NCBI GenBank assembly: GCA_002398845.1
Contig: DHBY01000035.1
Location: forward strand, 1 to 37,733
DNA: 37,733 nucleotides
Direction: 5' to 3'
DNA from: Firmicutes bacterium UBA4916
GTDB taxonomy: Bacteria > Bacillota > Clostridia > Tissierellales > Tepidimicrobiaceae
Shown: piece after piece, positions 16,289 to 25,806 of the stretch
Layout: every line of letters begins with the position of its first letter
How positions within the stretch are numbered: the stretch's first letter is position 1
Notes under the pieces: generated by a model
Database searches by the model: none
The model's input: only the letters and a program-made list of their open reading frames with translations
Told to the model about the DNA's origin: nothing
Made by a program: the position numbers and the translations under genes

Positions 16289-18448
16289 ATGAATATATAT
16301 CAGCCACTTAAAACCTACTTCGGATATACGGAATTTAAAAAAGGTCAAGAAAAATTAATCAAGGGAAGCCTTAATGGTAGGGATGTTTTAGGCATAATGC
16401 CTACCGGTGGAGGGAAATCCCTTTGTTATCAGCTACCGGCAATTTTACTGGAGGGGATGACTGTAGTCATTTCACCTTTAATATCCCTTATGAAGGATCA
16501 GGTGGATTCTTTAAATGAAATGGGAATACCGGGAACCTATATAAATAGTACTCTTAATGGAGAAGAGCTTTCTAAAAGATTACAGGCAATAAGAGAAAGA
16601 AAATATAAGATAATATATGTAGCACCAGAAAGGTTGAATACATATTTATTTAGGAGCCTAATAAAAGATATAAAAATCTCTATGATTGCCATCGATGAAG
16701 CCCATTGTATAAGCCAATGGGGACATGATTTTAGACCTAGCTATTTGGAGATACCTAAGTTTATTAAATCCCTGGAAAAAAGACCTGTTGTTTCTGCCTA
16801 TACGGCTACAGCCACAAAAGAGGTAATAGAGGAGATAAAAGATTTAATAGGACTTAAAGATCCACTAGAATCCATAATAGGATTTGATAGGCCAAATTTA
16901 TTCTATAAAGTTGTAAAGGTAAGTGATAAATTTTCTTATTTAATGAACTATCTGAAAAATAATTTCCAAGGAGAATCTGGTATCCTGTATTGTGCTACAA
17001 GAAAAACCGTAGAAGCTTTAGCCAAAAAGCTCAATCAAAATGGCATACCTACTGTAGATTATCATGGAGGAATGACGGCTGAAATACGACAAAAAAATCA
17101 AAATGATTTTATAAATAATAAAGTTAAACTAATCGTGGCTACCAATGCCTTTGGTATGGGAATAGATAAACCAGATATAAGATTTGTAATCCATTATAAT
17201 ATGCCAAAAAATATGGAGGCTTATTATCAGGAAGCAGGTAGAGCTGGGAGGGATGGAGAGCCTAGTGATTGTATATTGCTTTATTCTCCTTCCGACATTG
17301 TAAAGCAAAAGCTGATAATACAAAGTAATCCTCTATCTTTGGAACGAGAAACTAATCTTTATAAAAACCTTCAATATCTTATTGATTATTGTCATACAAA
17401 TGATTGTTTAAGAAATGAGATATTATCTTATTTTGGTGAAGAGATAGAAAAGGATAATTGTAATAACTGTGGTAATTGCCTAGACAAATCCGAGATGGTA
17501 GACATAACCATAGAGGCACAGAAAATATTATCCTGTATATATAGAGTAAGGCAAAGATATGGTATGAACATGGTGATACAGGTCTTAAGAGGCTCCAAAA
17601 ACAAAAAGGTTTTAGAAGCAGGACTAGATAAGGTTTCTACTTATGGGATTATGAAAGAATATAGGGAGTCGGTTTTAAAGGAAATTGTGATGACTCTAGT
17701 ATCTATGGATTATATTGAGATTACTGCAGATAAATTTCCTATTTTAAAACTAACCCCAGCATCTGAATTAGTGCTAAAAGGTGAAGTGAAGGTATATCAT
17801 AAGAAAGACTTATTAGAGGCAAAGGCATTATCAAAAAAAGAGACTAGAAAGTCTACAGTAGATAGTTTTGATAGGGAACTGTTTGATGGGCTTAGAGAAT
17901 TAAGGTATAGCTTATCCCAGGAAAGAGGTTTAGCGCCTTATATGATTTTCCACGATGCAAGTTTAAAAGAAATGGCAGCATATTTTCCCAGGAATAAGGA
18001 ATCCTTTTTAAAGATAAAGGGAGTAGGCTTAAAAAAATATGAAAGCTATGGTGAAGAATTTATTAAAATAATTAAAGATTATTCTGTAGAAAATGAAATG
18101 GAGCCAGAAAAATTCAAAAGACAAAATAGAGTAGAAAAAGCCTCTAGGGAGGATAGCAGGTACCAATTGACCTATGACTGTTATCTAGAAGGATTGTCTT
18201 TAATGGAGATAGCAGACAAAAGGGGTTTTACTATAAATACCATAATAAAGCATTTAGAAAGATGCGAAGAAAATGGACAAAGGGTGGATTGGTTAAGGTT
18301 TATAGATGATCCTACAAAAGAGGAAAAAATATTAGCTGCTATAGATGAAGTAGGCTTAGAAAGGCTCAAACCCATTAAGGAAATATTGCCTGAAGAAATA
18401 AGCTATGAGGATATACGGGTGGTTATAATAAAAAACGGATTAAAATAA
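16289..18448 (+). CDS. recQ: ATP-dependent DNA helicase RecQ
   Basis: A 719-residue 3'-5' helicase for recombination and repair. Order of parts: Walker A PTGGGKS near residue 40, DEAH with the RecQ aromatic loop (IDEAHCISQWGHDFRPSY) near 136, helicase motifs V/VI (ATNAFGMGIDKPD, YYQEAGRAGRDG), the zinc site (CHTNDCLRN then CNNCGNC, about 368-400), a winged-helix RQC domain, an HRDC domain (LRELRYSLSQERGLAPYMIF), and a C-terminal helix-turn-helix (SLMEIADKRGFTINTIIKHL). The last is common in Bacillota RecQ. I chose the ATG at 16289 since AAAGGGGG lies about 10 bases upstream; an earlier ATG at 16247 has no SD. It ends at a hairpin shared with convergent murF. Confidence 0.95.
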   Translation: MNIYQPLKTYFGYTEFKKGQEKLIKGSLNGRDVLGIMPTGGGKSLCYQLPAILLEGMTVVISPLISLMKDQVDSLNEMGIPGTYINSTLNGEELSKRLQAIRERKYKIIYVAPERLNTYLFRSLIKDIKISMIAIDEAHCISQWGHDFRPSYLEIPKFIKSLEKRPVVSAYTATATKEVIEEIKDLIGLKDPLESIIGFDRPNLFYKVVKVSDKFSYLMNYLKNNFQGESGILYCATRKTVEALAKKLNQNGIPTVDYHGGMTAEIRQKNQNDFINNKVKLIVATNAFGMGIDKPDIRFVIHYNMPKNMEAYYQEAGRAGRDGEPSDCILLYSPSDIVKQKLIIQSNPLSLERETNLYKNLQYLIDYCHTNDCLRNEILSYFGEEIEKDNCNNCGNCLDKSEMVDITIEAQKILSCIYRVRQRYGMNMVIQVLRGSKNKKVLEAGLDKVSTYGIMKEYRESVLKEIVMTLVSMDYIEITADKFPILKLTPASELVLKGEVKVYHKKDLLEAKALSKKETRKSTVDSFDRELFDGLRELRYSLSQERGLAPYMIFHDASLKEMAAYFPRNKESFLKIKGVGLKKYESYGEEFIKIIKDYSVENEMEPEKFKRQNRVEKASREDSRYQLTYDCYLEGLSLMEIADKRGFTINTIIKHLERCEENGQRVDWLRFIDDPTKEEKILAAIDEVGLERLKPIKEILPEEISYEDIRVVIIKNGLK

Positions 18449-18483
18449 TATTTGGTGAAGAACTTAAGTTCTTCACCAAATAT
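18448..18483. terminator. Bidirectional terminator between recQ and murF
   Basis: A perfect 36-base palindrome with 18-base arms (18448-18465 and 18466-18483). The core is GGTGAAGAACTT/AAGTTCTTCACC, flanked by A/T-rich tails on both sides. It lies between the two convergent stop codons. Confidence 0.88.
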
Positions 18484-18487
18484 ATTA

Positions 18488-19897
18488 TTAAATAACTTCA
18501 TCTTTAGGAAAATGGACTTCTTTTCTTAGTGCCTCTACAACCTTTTCCAATTCTAAAGCCCTAGAAGCTTTAACCAAAATTAAAGCATTGGGTTTAATAA
18601 CCTTTTTTACTTTTTTAGTTAATTGGGCTTTATTAGAGCAGGATATAGTTTTGTCTTTTTTGAAATTTATTCTTGCAGCTTTGGCAATATGCTGGGAGAG
18701 AGGTCCTATGGTAAATATATAGTCAACTTGATTAGGGTCTATTTTCAATCCTATTTCTTCATGCATCTTTATTTCATCTTCACCTAATCCCTGCATATCC
18801 CCAAGCACGACGATTTTTTGTTTATATCCATCTAGACCATAAAGAGTATCCAATGCTGCTAAAACACTAGAAGGATTGGATTTATATGAGTCGTTTAATA
18901 TTGTAAAACCTTCAGCATATACCAATTCATTTCTCATTCCGGTTTTATCAATATGGTACAAGCCTTCCTGGATGGATTCAAAGGATATGCCAAAATAATT
19001 AGCTACTATTATAGCTGCTGTAGCATTATACATATGATGTTTACCTAGCATTGGTACAAAAAAGTCATGGCAAGTAGGTATCTTTAAGCTAAAGGATAGG
19101 CTGTTTTGGTCTACTATACCTAGTTGGCATTGATACTCATTAAGCTCCTCTACTCCATAGGTTAAAACTTTTTGTTTAATATCTATATTTTCCACTTCTT
19201 TTTTTAGTAAAGGGTCATCTCCACAATATATAAATAATCCTTCTGGATTTAGCCCTTCTAAAATTTCAAGTTTTGCCTTTGCTATATTTTCTCTAGTCTT
19301 TAAGTCCTGCAAATGGGCTTCACCAATATTTGTAATTATGGCTATATCAGGTTTAGCAATAGATGTTAGAAGGGATATTTCTCCAAAGTTAGAGGTACCC
19401 ATTTCAATAACGGCCATTTCTGTATCTTCATCTAAGTTCAAAATAGTAAGGGGAGTACCTATATGATTATTTAGGTTTCCCACAGTTTTTTTAGTTTTGT
19501 ATTTGGTACTTAGAATGCTAGCTAAAATATCCTTGGTAGAGGTTTTACCATTGCTTCCAGTGATACCTACTACTTTAAGATTTAATTGATTACGATACTC
19601 TTTAGCCAGATTTTGAAGGGCTACTAAGGTATCTTTTACCAGGATAAATGGGAAATCCACATTCTTCGGTATAGGTTCATTTTTATTCCATAGAGTAGCA
19701 GAAGCTCCTTTTTCTATTACTTGCATTATAAATTCATGCCCATTAAAATTTTCTCCTAATATTGGAATGAACAATTGACCTTTTTCAATCTTTCTAGAAT
19801 CGGTGGAGACTCCTTCTATATAAATATCCTTGCACTTTTTTCTAAGTCCAAGGCCTTGAACCATTTCTTCTATATCTTTTAAAGAGCGCTTTATCAC
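18488..19897 (-). CDS. murF: UDP-N-acetylmuramoyl-tripeptide--D-alanyl-D-alanine ligase
   Basis: A 469-residue Mur ligase adding D-Ala-D-Ala to the UDP-MurNAc-tripeptide, the last cytoplasmic step of peptidoglycan precursor synthesis. The N-terminal substrate domain has GVSTDSRKIEKGQLFIPI. The ATP P-loop is GITGSNGKTS at 111-120. Further motifs are NNHIGTPLTIL, EMGTSNFGEI, ITNIGEAHL and, in the C-terminal domain, LNDSYKSNPSSV. The start codon is GTG at 19897. It overlaps the ddl stop codon in a GTGA arrangement, so the two are translationally coupled and supply consecutive steps. Length and motifs are standard. Confidence 0.96.
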   Translation of the reverse strand: MIKRSLKDIEEMVQGLGLRKKCKDIYIEGVSTDSRKIEKGQLFIPILGENFNGHEFIMQVIEKGASATLWNKNEPIPKNVDFPFILVKDTLVALQNLAKEYRNQLNLKVVGITGSNGKTSTKDILASILSTKYKTKKTVGNLNNHIGTPLTILNLDEDTEMAVIEMGTSNFGEISLLTSIAKPDIAIITNIGEAHLQDLKTRENIAKAKLEILEGLNPEGLFIYCGDDPLLKKEVENIDIKQKVLTYGVEELNEYQCQLGIVDQNSLSFSLKIPTCHDFFVPMLGKHHMYNATAAIIVANYFGISFESIQEGLYHIDKTGMRNELVYAEGFTILNDSYKSNPSSVLAALDTLYGLDGYKQKIVVLGDMQGLGEDEIKMHEEIGLKIDPNQVDYIFTIGPLSQHIAKAARINFKKDKTISCSNKAQLTKKVKKVIKPNALILVKASRALELEKVVEALRKEVHFPKDEVI

Positions 19898-20976
19898 TCA
19901 ATACACCTCGTTTTTAATATAGATTTTTTTTCTTCATATCTTTCAAAGGCCAATGCTATTAACTTCTCAACTAACCCAGCATAGGTAGTACCGTCTGTTG
20001 CTTTCCATAAAACTGGAGTAAAGCTTACTGGGGTAAATCCAGGCATTGTGTTGAGTTCATTTACTAAGATTTCATTATCATCTGTAACAAATATATCAAC
20101 TCTTGCAAGGCCATAGCAATTTAGAGCTTTAAACACTTGAACAGCAGTTTCTCTAACCTTTTTACTTACTTCTGGTTCTAATCTAGCAGGTACTACAGGT
20201 ATCAGCTTGCCATCTATATATTTAGCATTATAGTCAAAAAAAGGTTTTTCTAAAATAAATTCTCCTGGTATGGAGGCTTTAGGATGATTATTTCCTATAA
20301 CTGATATTTGCATTTCTCTACCTATTACTTCTTCCTCTACAACTATTTTAGTATCATATAGAAAAGCTTGTTCAAATGCTGTTTTCAGCTCTTGGCGATT
20401 TTTTGCTATACTTATGCCAACACTTGAACCAGAATTAGCAGGCTTTATATAAAGTGGATAATTAAGTTCTATTTCAACATCTTTGTAAACATTTTCTTCA
20501 TCTTCCTTCCAAGCATGCAACTTGACAGAGGTATATTTAGTTTGAGGAATATTGTATCTGGTAAACAAGTCTTTCATTACCACCTTGTCCATTCCTGCTG
20601 CAGATGATAAGACTTCATTACCTACATAAGGAACATTTATCAATTCTAAAAGTCCTTGAATAGTTCCATCTTCTCCATTTGTTCCATGCAATGCTGGGAA
20701 AATTATATTTCTTTCTTCTTCTTTAAAATCTTTGGCTAGAAATTCTCCTATGGAATTAGCCACAGTAGCTGAAGAAAGTACTTCCAATTCCTTAACATCT
20801 TCTATTTCTTTTTTTAATAGTCCTAAATTACACCATACTCCTTCTTTTGTAATAAATACTGGATAAACATTATATTTATCTTTATCTAAAGCATTTAATA
20901 TGGCAGAAGCACTTTTTAACGAAATTTCATGCTCTACAGATTTTCCTCCACAAAGTACATAAACATTTGTTTTCAT
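19894..20976 (-). CDS. ddl: D-alanine--D-alanine ligase
   Basis: A 360-residue ATP-grasp ligase joining two D-Ala. Seen are the N-terminal CGGKSVEHEISLKSA, HGTNGEDGTIQGLLEL, YIKPANSGSSVGIS for ATP binding, and VDIFVTDDNEILVNELNTMPGFTPVS for Mg2+. The omega-loop reads FFDYNAKY with Tyr, as in D-Ala-D-Ala enzymes, not the His/Lys pattern of VanA-type D-Ala-D-Lac ligases. So no vancomycin-resistance specificity is indicated. The extended length places it in the DdlA-like class. The SD AGGAGGATAC precedes the ATG. It is the first gene of a two-gene operon with murF. The 276-base upstream gap holds no other gene, only the M19 terminator and presumably the ddl promoter. Confidence 0.95.
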   Translation of the reverse strand: MKTNVYVLCGGKSVEHEISLKSASAILNALDKDKYNVYPVFITKEGVWCNLGLLKKEIEDVKELEVLSSATVANSIGEFLAKDFKEEERNIIFPALHGTNGEDGTIQGLLELINVPYVGNEVLSSAAGMDKVVMKDLFTRYNIPQTKYTSVKLHAWKEDEENVYKDVEIELNYPLYIKPANSGSSVGISIAKNRQELKTAFEQAFLYDTKIVVEEEVIGREMQISVIGNNHPKASIPGEFILEKPFFDYNAKYIDGKLIPVVPARLEPEVSKKVRETAVQVFKALNCYGLARVDIFVTDDNEILVNELNTMPGFTPVSFTPVLWKATDGTTYAGLVEKLIALAFERYEEKKSILKTRCIE

Positions 20977-21201
20977 TTTGTATCCTCCTGTTAAAAGTTA
21001 AATATCCAAGTAAAAGAATTTTTCATATTATATTATACTCTATTTTATATAAGTAGGTAAATTTGATATGATATTTTGTAGATTTTTATAATTTTATATC
21101 TGGAAATTAGTTTAAATTGATAAATTCTTTAAGCCAAGTATATATTATAATGAAGAAAATGTATATTACATTTATTGGTCATTGCTTTTTATTTCCATAA
21201 C

Positions 21202-21234
21202 AAAAGGGAGTTGGTTTTGTTATTAACTCCCCTT
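21202..21234 (-). terminator. Hairpin terminator after the M19 dipeptidase gene
   Basis: Arms AAAGGGAGTT at 21203-21212 and AACTCCCCTT at 21225-21234 pair with one G-U on the minus-strand RNA, followed by UUUUGUU. It lies about 20 bases after the dipeptidase stop codon. Confidence 0.65.
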
Positions 21235-21252
21235 GGAACGGATAAAGCATAT

Positions 21253-22230
21253 TTATTTCATAATTTTTTTAAGTAGATTATGATAATTTTCATAAGAAAT
21301 TAGTTTTATTTCTTTATCACTATAACCTCGTTCTTTCATCCTATTAATTAAATCTGATATATCAGCTTCTGATGATAATCCTTCTACAGAAACAGAATCT
21401 GTTTTTGTATCTGTGAGACCTACAGAAGAGGCAGATAAAAAGTCACAAAAATCGAAGCCAAAGGCTATATGTTCTATACCTATTAAATTCTTCATATAAT
21501 CCATATGATCTATTAAATTATCCATTTTTCGATTATTCTCATCATCATTTACAAAAGGACCTATTGCATTTATACCGACCAAGCCTCCACTTTTAGCAAT
21601 TTCTAGCAGTTGTTTGTCATCGAGATTTCTTTTAACATTTGCAAGTTTCCTAGCATTTGAATGGGAAGCGACAAAAGGCCTAGAGGCTATCTTTGCCAAG
21701 TCCCAAAAAGACTTTTCGTTTAAATGTGAAACATCCAAAAGAATACCTAGTTCTTCTATTTTTTCGATTGTCTTTTGTCCAATTTTTGATAGCCCACTTT
21801 TATCATCACTTATGCCAGAAGCGAGGGCATTTTTTTCATTCCATGTTAAAGAGGCATGTCTTAGATTTATATCCTTATAGTATTTTTCTATTAGATCTAT
21901 ATTATCTCCTATATGGGCTAGACCTTCCATACCTACTAGAACATTTATCTTATTTTCTTTAAACCCTTTATCAAAATCTTCATACTTTTTCACAATATTT
22001 AGTATATCCGATGCTTCCTCAAATTCCTCCAACATGGATTCAATTATTTGCTCTGCTCTTTCTTTTTTATTATCAAAGAGTTCAAAATCATCCCAGATTA
22101 CCAATATAACTGATTTAACTTTAGATTTTAAAAAATTTTCATAATGGTGATTTCTAAAAACGTTTTTTTCCCCTTTTAACCTTCGTAAATTGATATCAGA
22201 TAATATGTCTGAGTGTCCGTTAAATACCAT
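21253..22230 (-). CDS. M19 family (renal-dipeptidase-like) dipeptidase
   Basis: A 325-residue zinc dipeptidase of peptidase family M19. Metal ligands are visible: His6 and Asp8 in NGHSDIL, the bridging Glu102 in GMEGL, His169 in DVSHL and His190 in ASHSN. The C-terminal GFDFCD segment is also typical. The family cleaves dipeptides, including ones with D-residues at the C-terminal side. No signal peptide is present, so it is cytoplasmic. The length is normal for bacterial M19. The SD TAGGAGGAAG precedes the ATG. It is flanked by the ddl-murF pair and the pucR-like gene on the same strand, with 194 bases to the latter. A role in recycling wall or imported peptides is possible but not shown. Confidence 0.9.
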   Translation of the reverse strand: MVFNGHSDILSDINLRRLKGEKNVFRNHHYENFLKSKVKSVILVIWDDFELFDNKKERAEQIIESMLEEFEEASDILNIVKKYEDFDKGFKENKINVLVGMEGLAHIGDNIDLIEKYYKDINLRHASLTWNEKNALASGISDDKSGLSKIGQKTIEKIEELGILLDVSHLNEKSFWDLAKIASRPFVASHSNARKLANVKRNLDDKQLLEIAKSGGLVGINAIGPFVNDDENNRKMDNLIDHMDYMKNLIGIEHIAFGFDFCDFLSASSVGLTDTKTDSVSVEGLSSEADISDLINRMKERGYSDKEIKLISYENYHNLLKKIMK

Positions 22231-22424
22231 ATATACTTCCTCCTAAATTTTTATCTACTAATGCAAAATAAATTAAGGTGAAATATTACTGACTATTATA
22301 TCAAAATAATTTCTAATTCTATATACAAATACTGTCACCAAAATTGACATGAATAGGTTATAAAAACTTTTAGTTTTTAGGATATGTTGTCAACATAAAG
22401 ATTTTAAAAAGTCAATACATTGAA

Positions 22425-24062
22425 TTAGCTATAAAAGAATTTATATAACAAAGTTGCTATAGAATACTTTGCTATATCCGGGTAGACAAATGGATCTACA
22501 CCTAAAATTTCTACAATTTTATTTTTTCTCTGTATTACTGTATTTCTGTGTAAGAACAGTTTTTCTGATGTTATCTTTATATTAGTATCATTATCAATAA
22601 GGGTTATTAGAGTATGCAGTAGTTCTGAATCGTTTAATCTATCATATTCAATAAGCTGGGCAAACATCTTTTTTATGATTTTATTAATCCAGTCTGTGTC
22701 TATATCCTTAAAAAGAGCATGATATATCTCAATTTCGTCATAAAAGGTGGATTTAGGTTCTAGGTATAGTTTGTTGGATATTTTTATTGCCATCTGTGCT
22801 TCCTCATAACTTTTATAGAGATACTTAAAATCCTCATAATAATTTCCTATTCCAGCAGAAACCTGAACCCTATTTTGGGATTCTATTTGTTCAATGAGGT
22901 AATTGCAAATTTTATATGCCTTGGACTTCGTGATTTCTTCATTTATATCTTCATACAATAATAAAATAATCTTATCACTGTAATCAACCATAATATATTC
23001 ATTGGCTTTCATAGAAATACTATTTTTTACGGTTTGAAAAATATCTTCTTTAAATTGAATTAAATAAGATTCTGGTTTATCCTTTGATATCAAATTAAAA
23101 TTATATATATCTATGACAGCGGCTATTCTTAATAGAGTAATATCATAACCCAATCCTAAACCCCTTTTTATGATTATATCTTCTTCTGGAGGTTCTTTAA
23201 GGAGCAGATCGATGATAAAATCCTTTTTTAAAGACATTTTATAATCTTTTCTATTTATATTATTTAAAGCTACTACTGAAATGGAGTTTTTAGTTTGATT
23301 AATTGCTATCCAATCCAAATCATTTAGTTCGTTGTTAATACATATTACAAGGACACCATAATATTTAACATTGCTTATGATGGGAGTCAGTAGCCACTTA
23401 GATTGGTGATTTTTCTGGTAAATATAGATATCTTTTCTATTTAAAAGATTTTCCAAATTATTATTTATTTCTTTTATTATAAATTCTTTGAACAAAGTAT
23501 TTTTCTTATTTGTACCCATCTGGAAAACACAATCCAAATTATAATTAAAATAATACATAGGCCTTTTAATGAGGTCATAAAGGGTATGTAGAATAGAGGT
23601 TGGATCTTGTTTGTCCATTATTGTCTCCGCCATAATATCATATATTTTTAATGTTTGCTTTAATTGATTATTGTGATTATATAAAAGAGTATCCAGAATT
23701 GGAGTAATAATATCGATATATGCTAAATCCGTAGGAGCTAAAATAAGAGGCAATTCAATTTTTTTGCAGGTGTCTATAAGTTTAGAAGATACCTCATTAA
23801 GAACTAAACCTACATGAGATAAAATAAGACCACTTGCGCCTATATTTTTTAACATTTCAACAACTTTTATTTGTTTTTCCACATCTTTTGAAATAGAATA
23901 AAAGGCAGATATTAATAGCTCAGATTCCTTTATATAAGGTGTAGCTTCCGGTATTTCTAGAACGCTGACACTTCGAACCTCATTATCTATATTTTTTTCC
24001 CCTGCCAGAATTTTTGCTTCTTTCATAATATCTAGTTTCATTATTTCACTTAATTTGAGCAT
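22425..24062 (-). CDS. PucR-family transcriptional regulator
   Basis: A 545-residue regulator with the PucR layout. An N-terminal PucR domain (about 1-125) reads LSEIMKLDIMKEAKILAG...VSVLEIPEA. A central GGDEF-like CdaR domain (about 290-430) follows. The C-terminal HTH_30 (about 475-540) contains SEKLFLHRNTVIQRKNKIVEILG, with the family's hallmark LHRNTV. PucR-type regulators usually activate purine or related nitrogen-source catabolism in response to a metabolite. The gene is divergent from the DUF917 and NCS1-permease genes, its most likely targets. The SD AGGGGTGAT precedes the ATG. The shared 292-base intergenic region is very AT-rich and contains the palindrome ATGTGCACAT at 24229-24238, a possible operator. 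Confidence 0.9.
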   Translation of the reverse strand: MLKLSEIMKLDIMKEAKILAGEKNIDNEVRSVSVLEIPEATPYIKESELLISAFYSISKDVEKQIKVVEMLKNIGASGLILSHVGLVLNEVSSKLIDTCKKIELPLILAPTDLAYIDIITPILDTLLYNHNNQLKQTLKIYDIMAETIMDKQDPTSILHTLYDLIKRPMYYFNYNLDCVFQMGTNKKNTLFKEFIIKEINNNLENLLNRKDIYIYQKNHQSKWLLTPIISNVKYYGVLVICINNELNDLDWIAINQTKNSISVVALNNINRKDYKMSLKKDFIIDLLLKEPPEEDIIIKRGLGLGYDITLLRIAAVIDIYNFNLISKDKPESYLIQFKEDIFQTVKNSISMKANEYIMVDYSDKIILLLYEDINEEITKSKAYKICNYLIEQIESQNRVQVSAGIGNYYEDFKYLYKSYEEAQMAIKISNKLYLEPKSTFYDEIEIYHALFKDIDTDWINKIIKKMFAQLIEYDRLNDSELLHTLITLIDNDTNIKITSEKLFLHRNTVIQRKNKIVEILGVDPFVYPDIAKYSIATLLYKFFYS

Positions 24063-24228
24063 TAGATCACCCCTAGAATATAAAAATAATAAGATACTTT
24101 TATTTAACTATAGAAAAACAAACCATATTGATTTTTTATTTATTATGATAGATATTATACTATTCTATTCTACCACAACTATATAAGGTAGTCTAAATGT
24201 ACTTAATATACATAGGAGCATAAAAATT

Positions 24229-24238
24229 ATGTGCACAT
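24229..24238. promoter_or_regulatory. Palindrome in the pucR/DUF917 divergent region
   Basis: ATGTGCACAT is a perfect 10-base palindrome and the only GC-containing symmetry in the 292-base divergent region. It is a candidate binding site for the PucR-type regulator. The evidence is position only. Confidence 0.25.
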
Positions 24239-24354
24239 GTATATATTGAATTTTAGTATTATTAAATTACATAGAAAATAATTTAATCCATTAAAAATTT
24301 TAAAGTAATTTATAGAATAAATAGGTTGCTTAACTGAAAAGGGAGGTTAAATTT

Positions 24355-25473
24355 ATGGCAACAAAGAAATTAACAAACAGAACAGAAGTTGAAGATTTTG
24401 TAAGAGGATGTACATTTTATGGAACTGGTGGTGGTGGACTACCAAGTAATGGTGTTGAATCTTTGATGAGTGAACTAGAGAAGGGAAATGAAGTAGGTTG
24501 GGTTGACGTAAGTGAAATAGACGATGATACTTTAACCGTTTGTCCTTTCCTAATGGGCTCAATTGCTCCCCACACTGAAGAAGTAAAAAAAGAAATGGAA
24601 GGCTTTGGATTAACGGACCCAGTAAATAAAGAAAAAGAAAGATTAGGAAAAGCAGTAGCTGAATTATCCAAATATACAGGGTTAAAAATAGGTGCAGTTG
24701 TTCCAATTGAATTGGGGGGAGCTAATACTCCTGGACCTTTGGCTGCAGGTATATTAAATGGTATACCATGTGTAGATGGAGATTATACTGGTAGAGCTAT
24801 ACCAGAAATCTTACAAACCACTCCTTATATCAATGGCAAGGTTTTATGGCCAGTAGCTTCTGTTGACGAATTTGGCAACGTTTGTATAATAGATAAAGCT
24901 ATTAATTATAGAATGGTTGAAAGAATTGGAAAGCTAATTGCTTCAGGTGCCTATGGATTAGCTGGACAAGCTGGATTCTTGATGAGTGGTAAAGAAATGA
25001 AAGAATCTATCTTACCTGGGACTTTAACAGAATGTTATGAAGTAGGGAAAATGATTCGTGAAGCAAGGGAAAACGGTATTAACCCTGTTGATACAATAAT
25101 TAAAGAATTAGATGGATATCTTTTAGCTAAAGGTACTGTTACTAAAAAAGAAACAGAAGATAAATTAGGTTACTATTGGGGTACTCATACAATTAGCGGA
25201 GAAGGTAACACTTACAAAATTTGGTTTAAAAACGAAAACCATGTAATGTGGAAAAATGACGAACCTATTATAACAAGCCCTGATATAATCACTGTTGTAG
25301 ACGCTAAAACTGGCGAACCTTTTGCTAATCCAGTTTTAAAAGTTGGGGACGAAGTTTGTGTTATTGGGTTAAAGGCTAGGGAGATTTTCAAATCAGAAAG
25401 AGGAATTGGTGTATTAGGGCCAAGATACTTTGGATTCGATATAGACTATGTTCCTATAGAAGAACGTTTTTAG
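24355..25473 (+). CDS. DUF917 (S-methyl-thiohydantoin desulfurase-like) protein
   Basis: A 372-residue DUF917 protein. The N-terminal landmark is FVRGCTFYGTGGGGLP, a glycine-rich turn conserved in the family. Later segments are VVPIELGGANTPGPLAAG, CVDGDYTGRAIPEI, and the C-terminal EVCVIGLKAREIF...GPRYFGFD. DUF917 proteins are related to hydantoinase/oxoprolinase-associated proteins and to S-methyl-thiohydantoin desulfurase; the exact reaction here is unknown. The length is standard. The SD AAGGGAGG lies 9 bases before the ATG. It is followed after 333 bases by a CodB-like permease and is divergent from a PucR regulator. The arrangement suggests uptake and modification of a nucleobase, hydantoin or similar ring compound. 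Confidence 0.85.
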   Translation: MATKKLTNRTEVEDFVRGCTFYGTGGGGLPSNGVESLMSELEKGNEVGWVDVSEIDDDTLTVCPFLMGSIAPHTEEVKKEMEGFGLTDPVNKEKERLGKAVAELSKYTGLKIGAVVPIELGGANTPGPLAAGILNGIPCVDGDYTGRAIPEILQTTPYINGKVLWPVASVDEFGNVCIIDKAINYRMVERIGKLIASGAYGLAGQAGFLMSGKEMKESILPGTLTECYEVGKMIREARENGINPVDTIIKELDGYLLAKGTVTKKETEDKLGYYWGTHTISGEGNTYKIWFKNENHVMWKNDEPIITSPDIITVVDAKTGEPFANPVLKVGDEVCVIGLKAREIFKSERGIGVLGPRYFGFDIDYVPIEERF

Positions 25474-25563
25474 TTTAAATTAAAAATAATAATATCGAAT
25501 ATAATAGCAAACAAAGCATTGTAAATTAATAATCTGGAAAAAATATTAGCATATTATTGAAAG

Positions 25564-25688
25564 ATAAAGTTTACTGTTTCTCATTATAGTTAAGACAAAA
25601 TAAATTTAAGATATATTTTCTGCTAGATTTATTGCTTTAGTAATGGTAAAATGAAAAATTAGCTTAATTGGGTTACAGTAAACTTTAT
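25564..25688 (+). repeat. 14-base inverted repeat pair in the DUF917-permease gap
   Basis: The 333-base gap between the DUF917 and permease genes has no ORF. It contains ATAAAGTTTACTGT at 25564-25577 and its exact complement at 25675-25688, 97 bases apart. The pair could be the ends of a very small MITE-like insertion of 125 bp, the base stem of a structured leader, or paired operators. No flanking target duplication is evident. The rest of the gap is AT-rich without clear terminator. Confidence 0.4.
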
Positions 25689-25806
25689 TTATCTACTATG
25701 AGAATAATTAAGTAAAATTATTTTGAATTTATAATTTAAGTTTTTAAATTATTTAAAAAGATATAAGAATTGGATTTACAAATATTATAATATGGGGTGA
25801 AATGAA

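Noticed and set aside
19894..20976. VanA-type D-Ala-D-Lac ligase
   Set aside because: The omega-loop FFDYNAKY and pairing with murF fit ordinary D-Ala-D-Ala ligase, and no vanH/vanX-like genes are present.
24353..24706. Leftward 117-residue Leu/Phe-rich ORF
   Set aside because: Antisense shadow of the DUF917 gene start; composition explained by the other strand, no SD or recognisable family.
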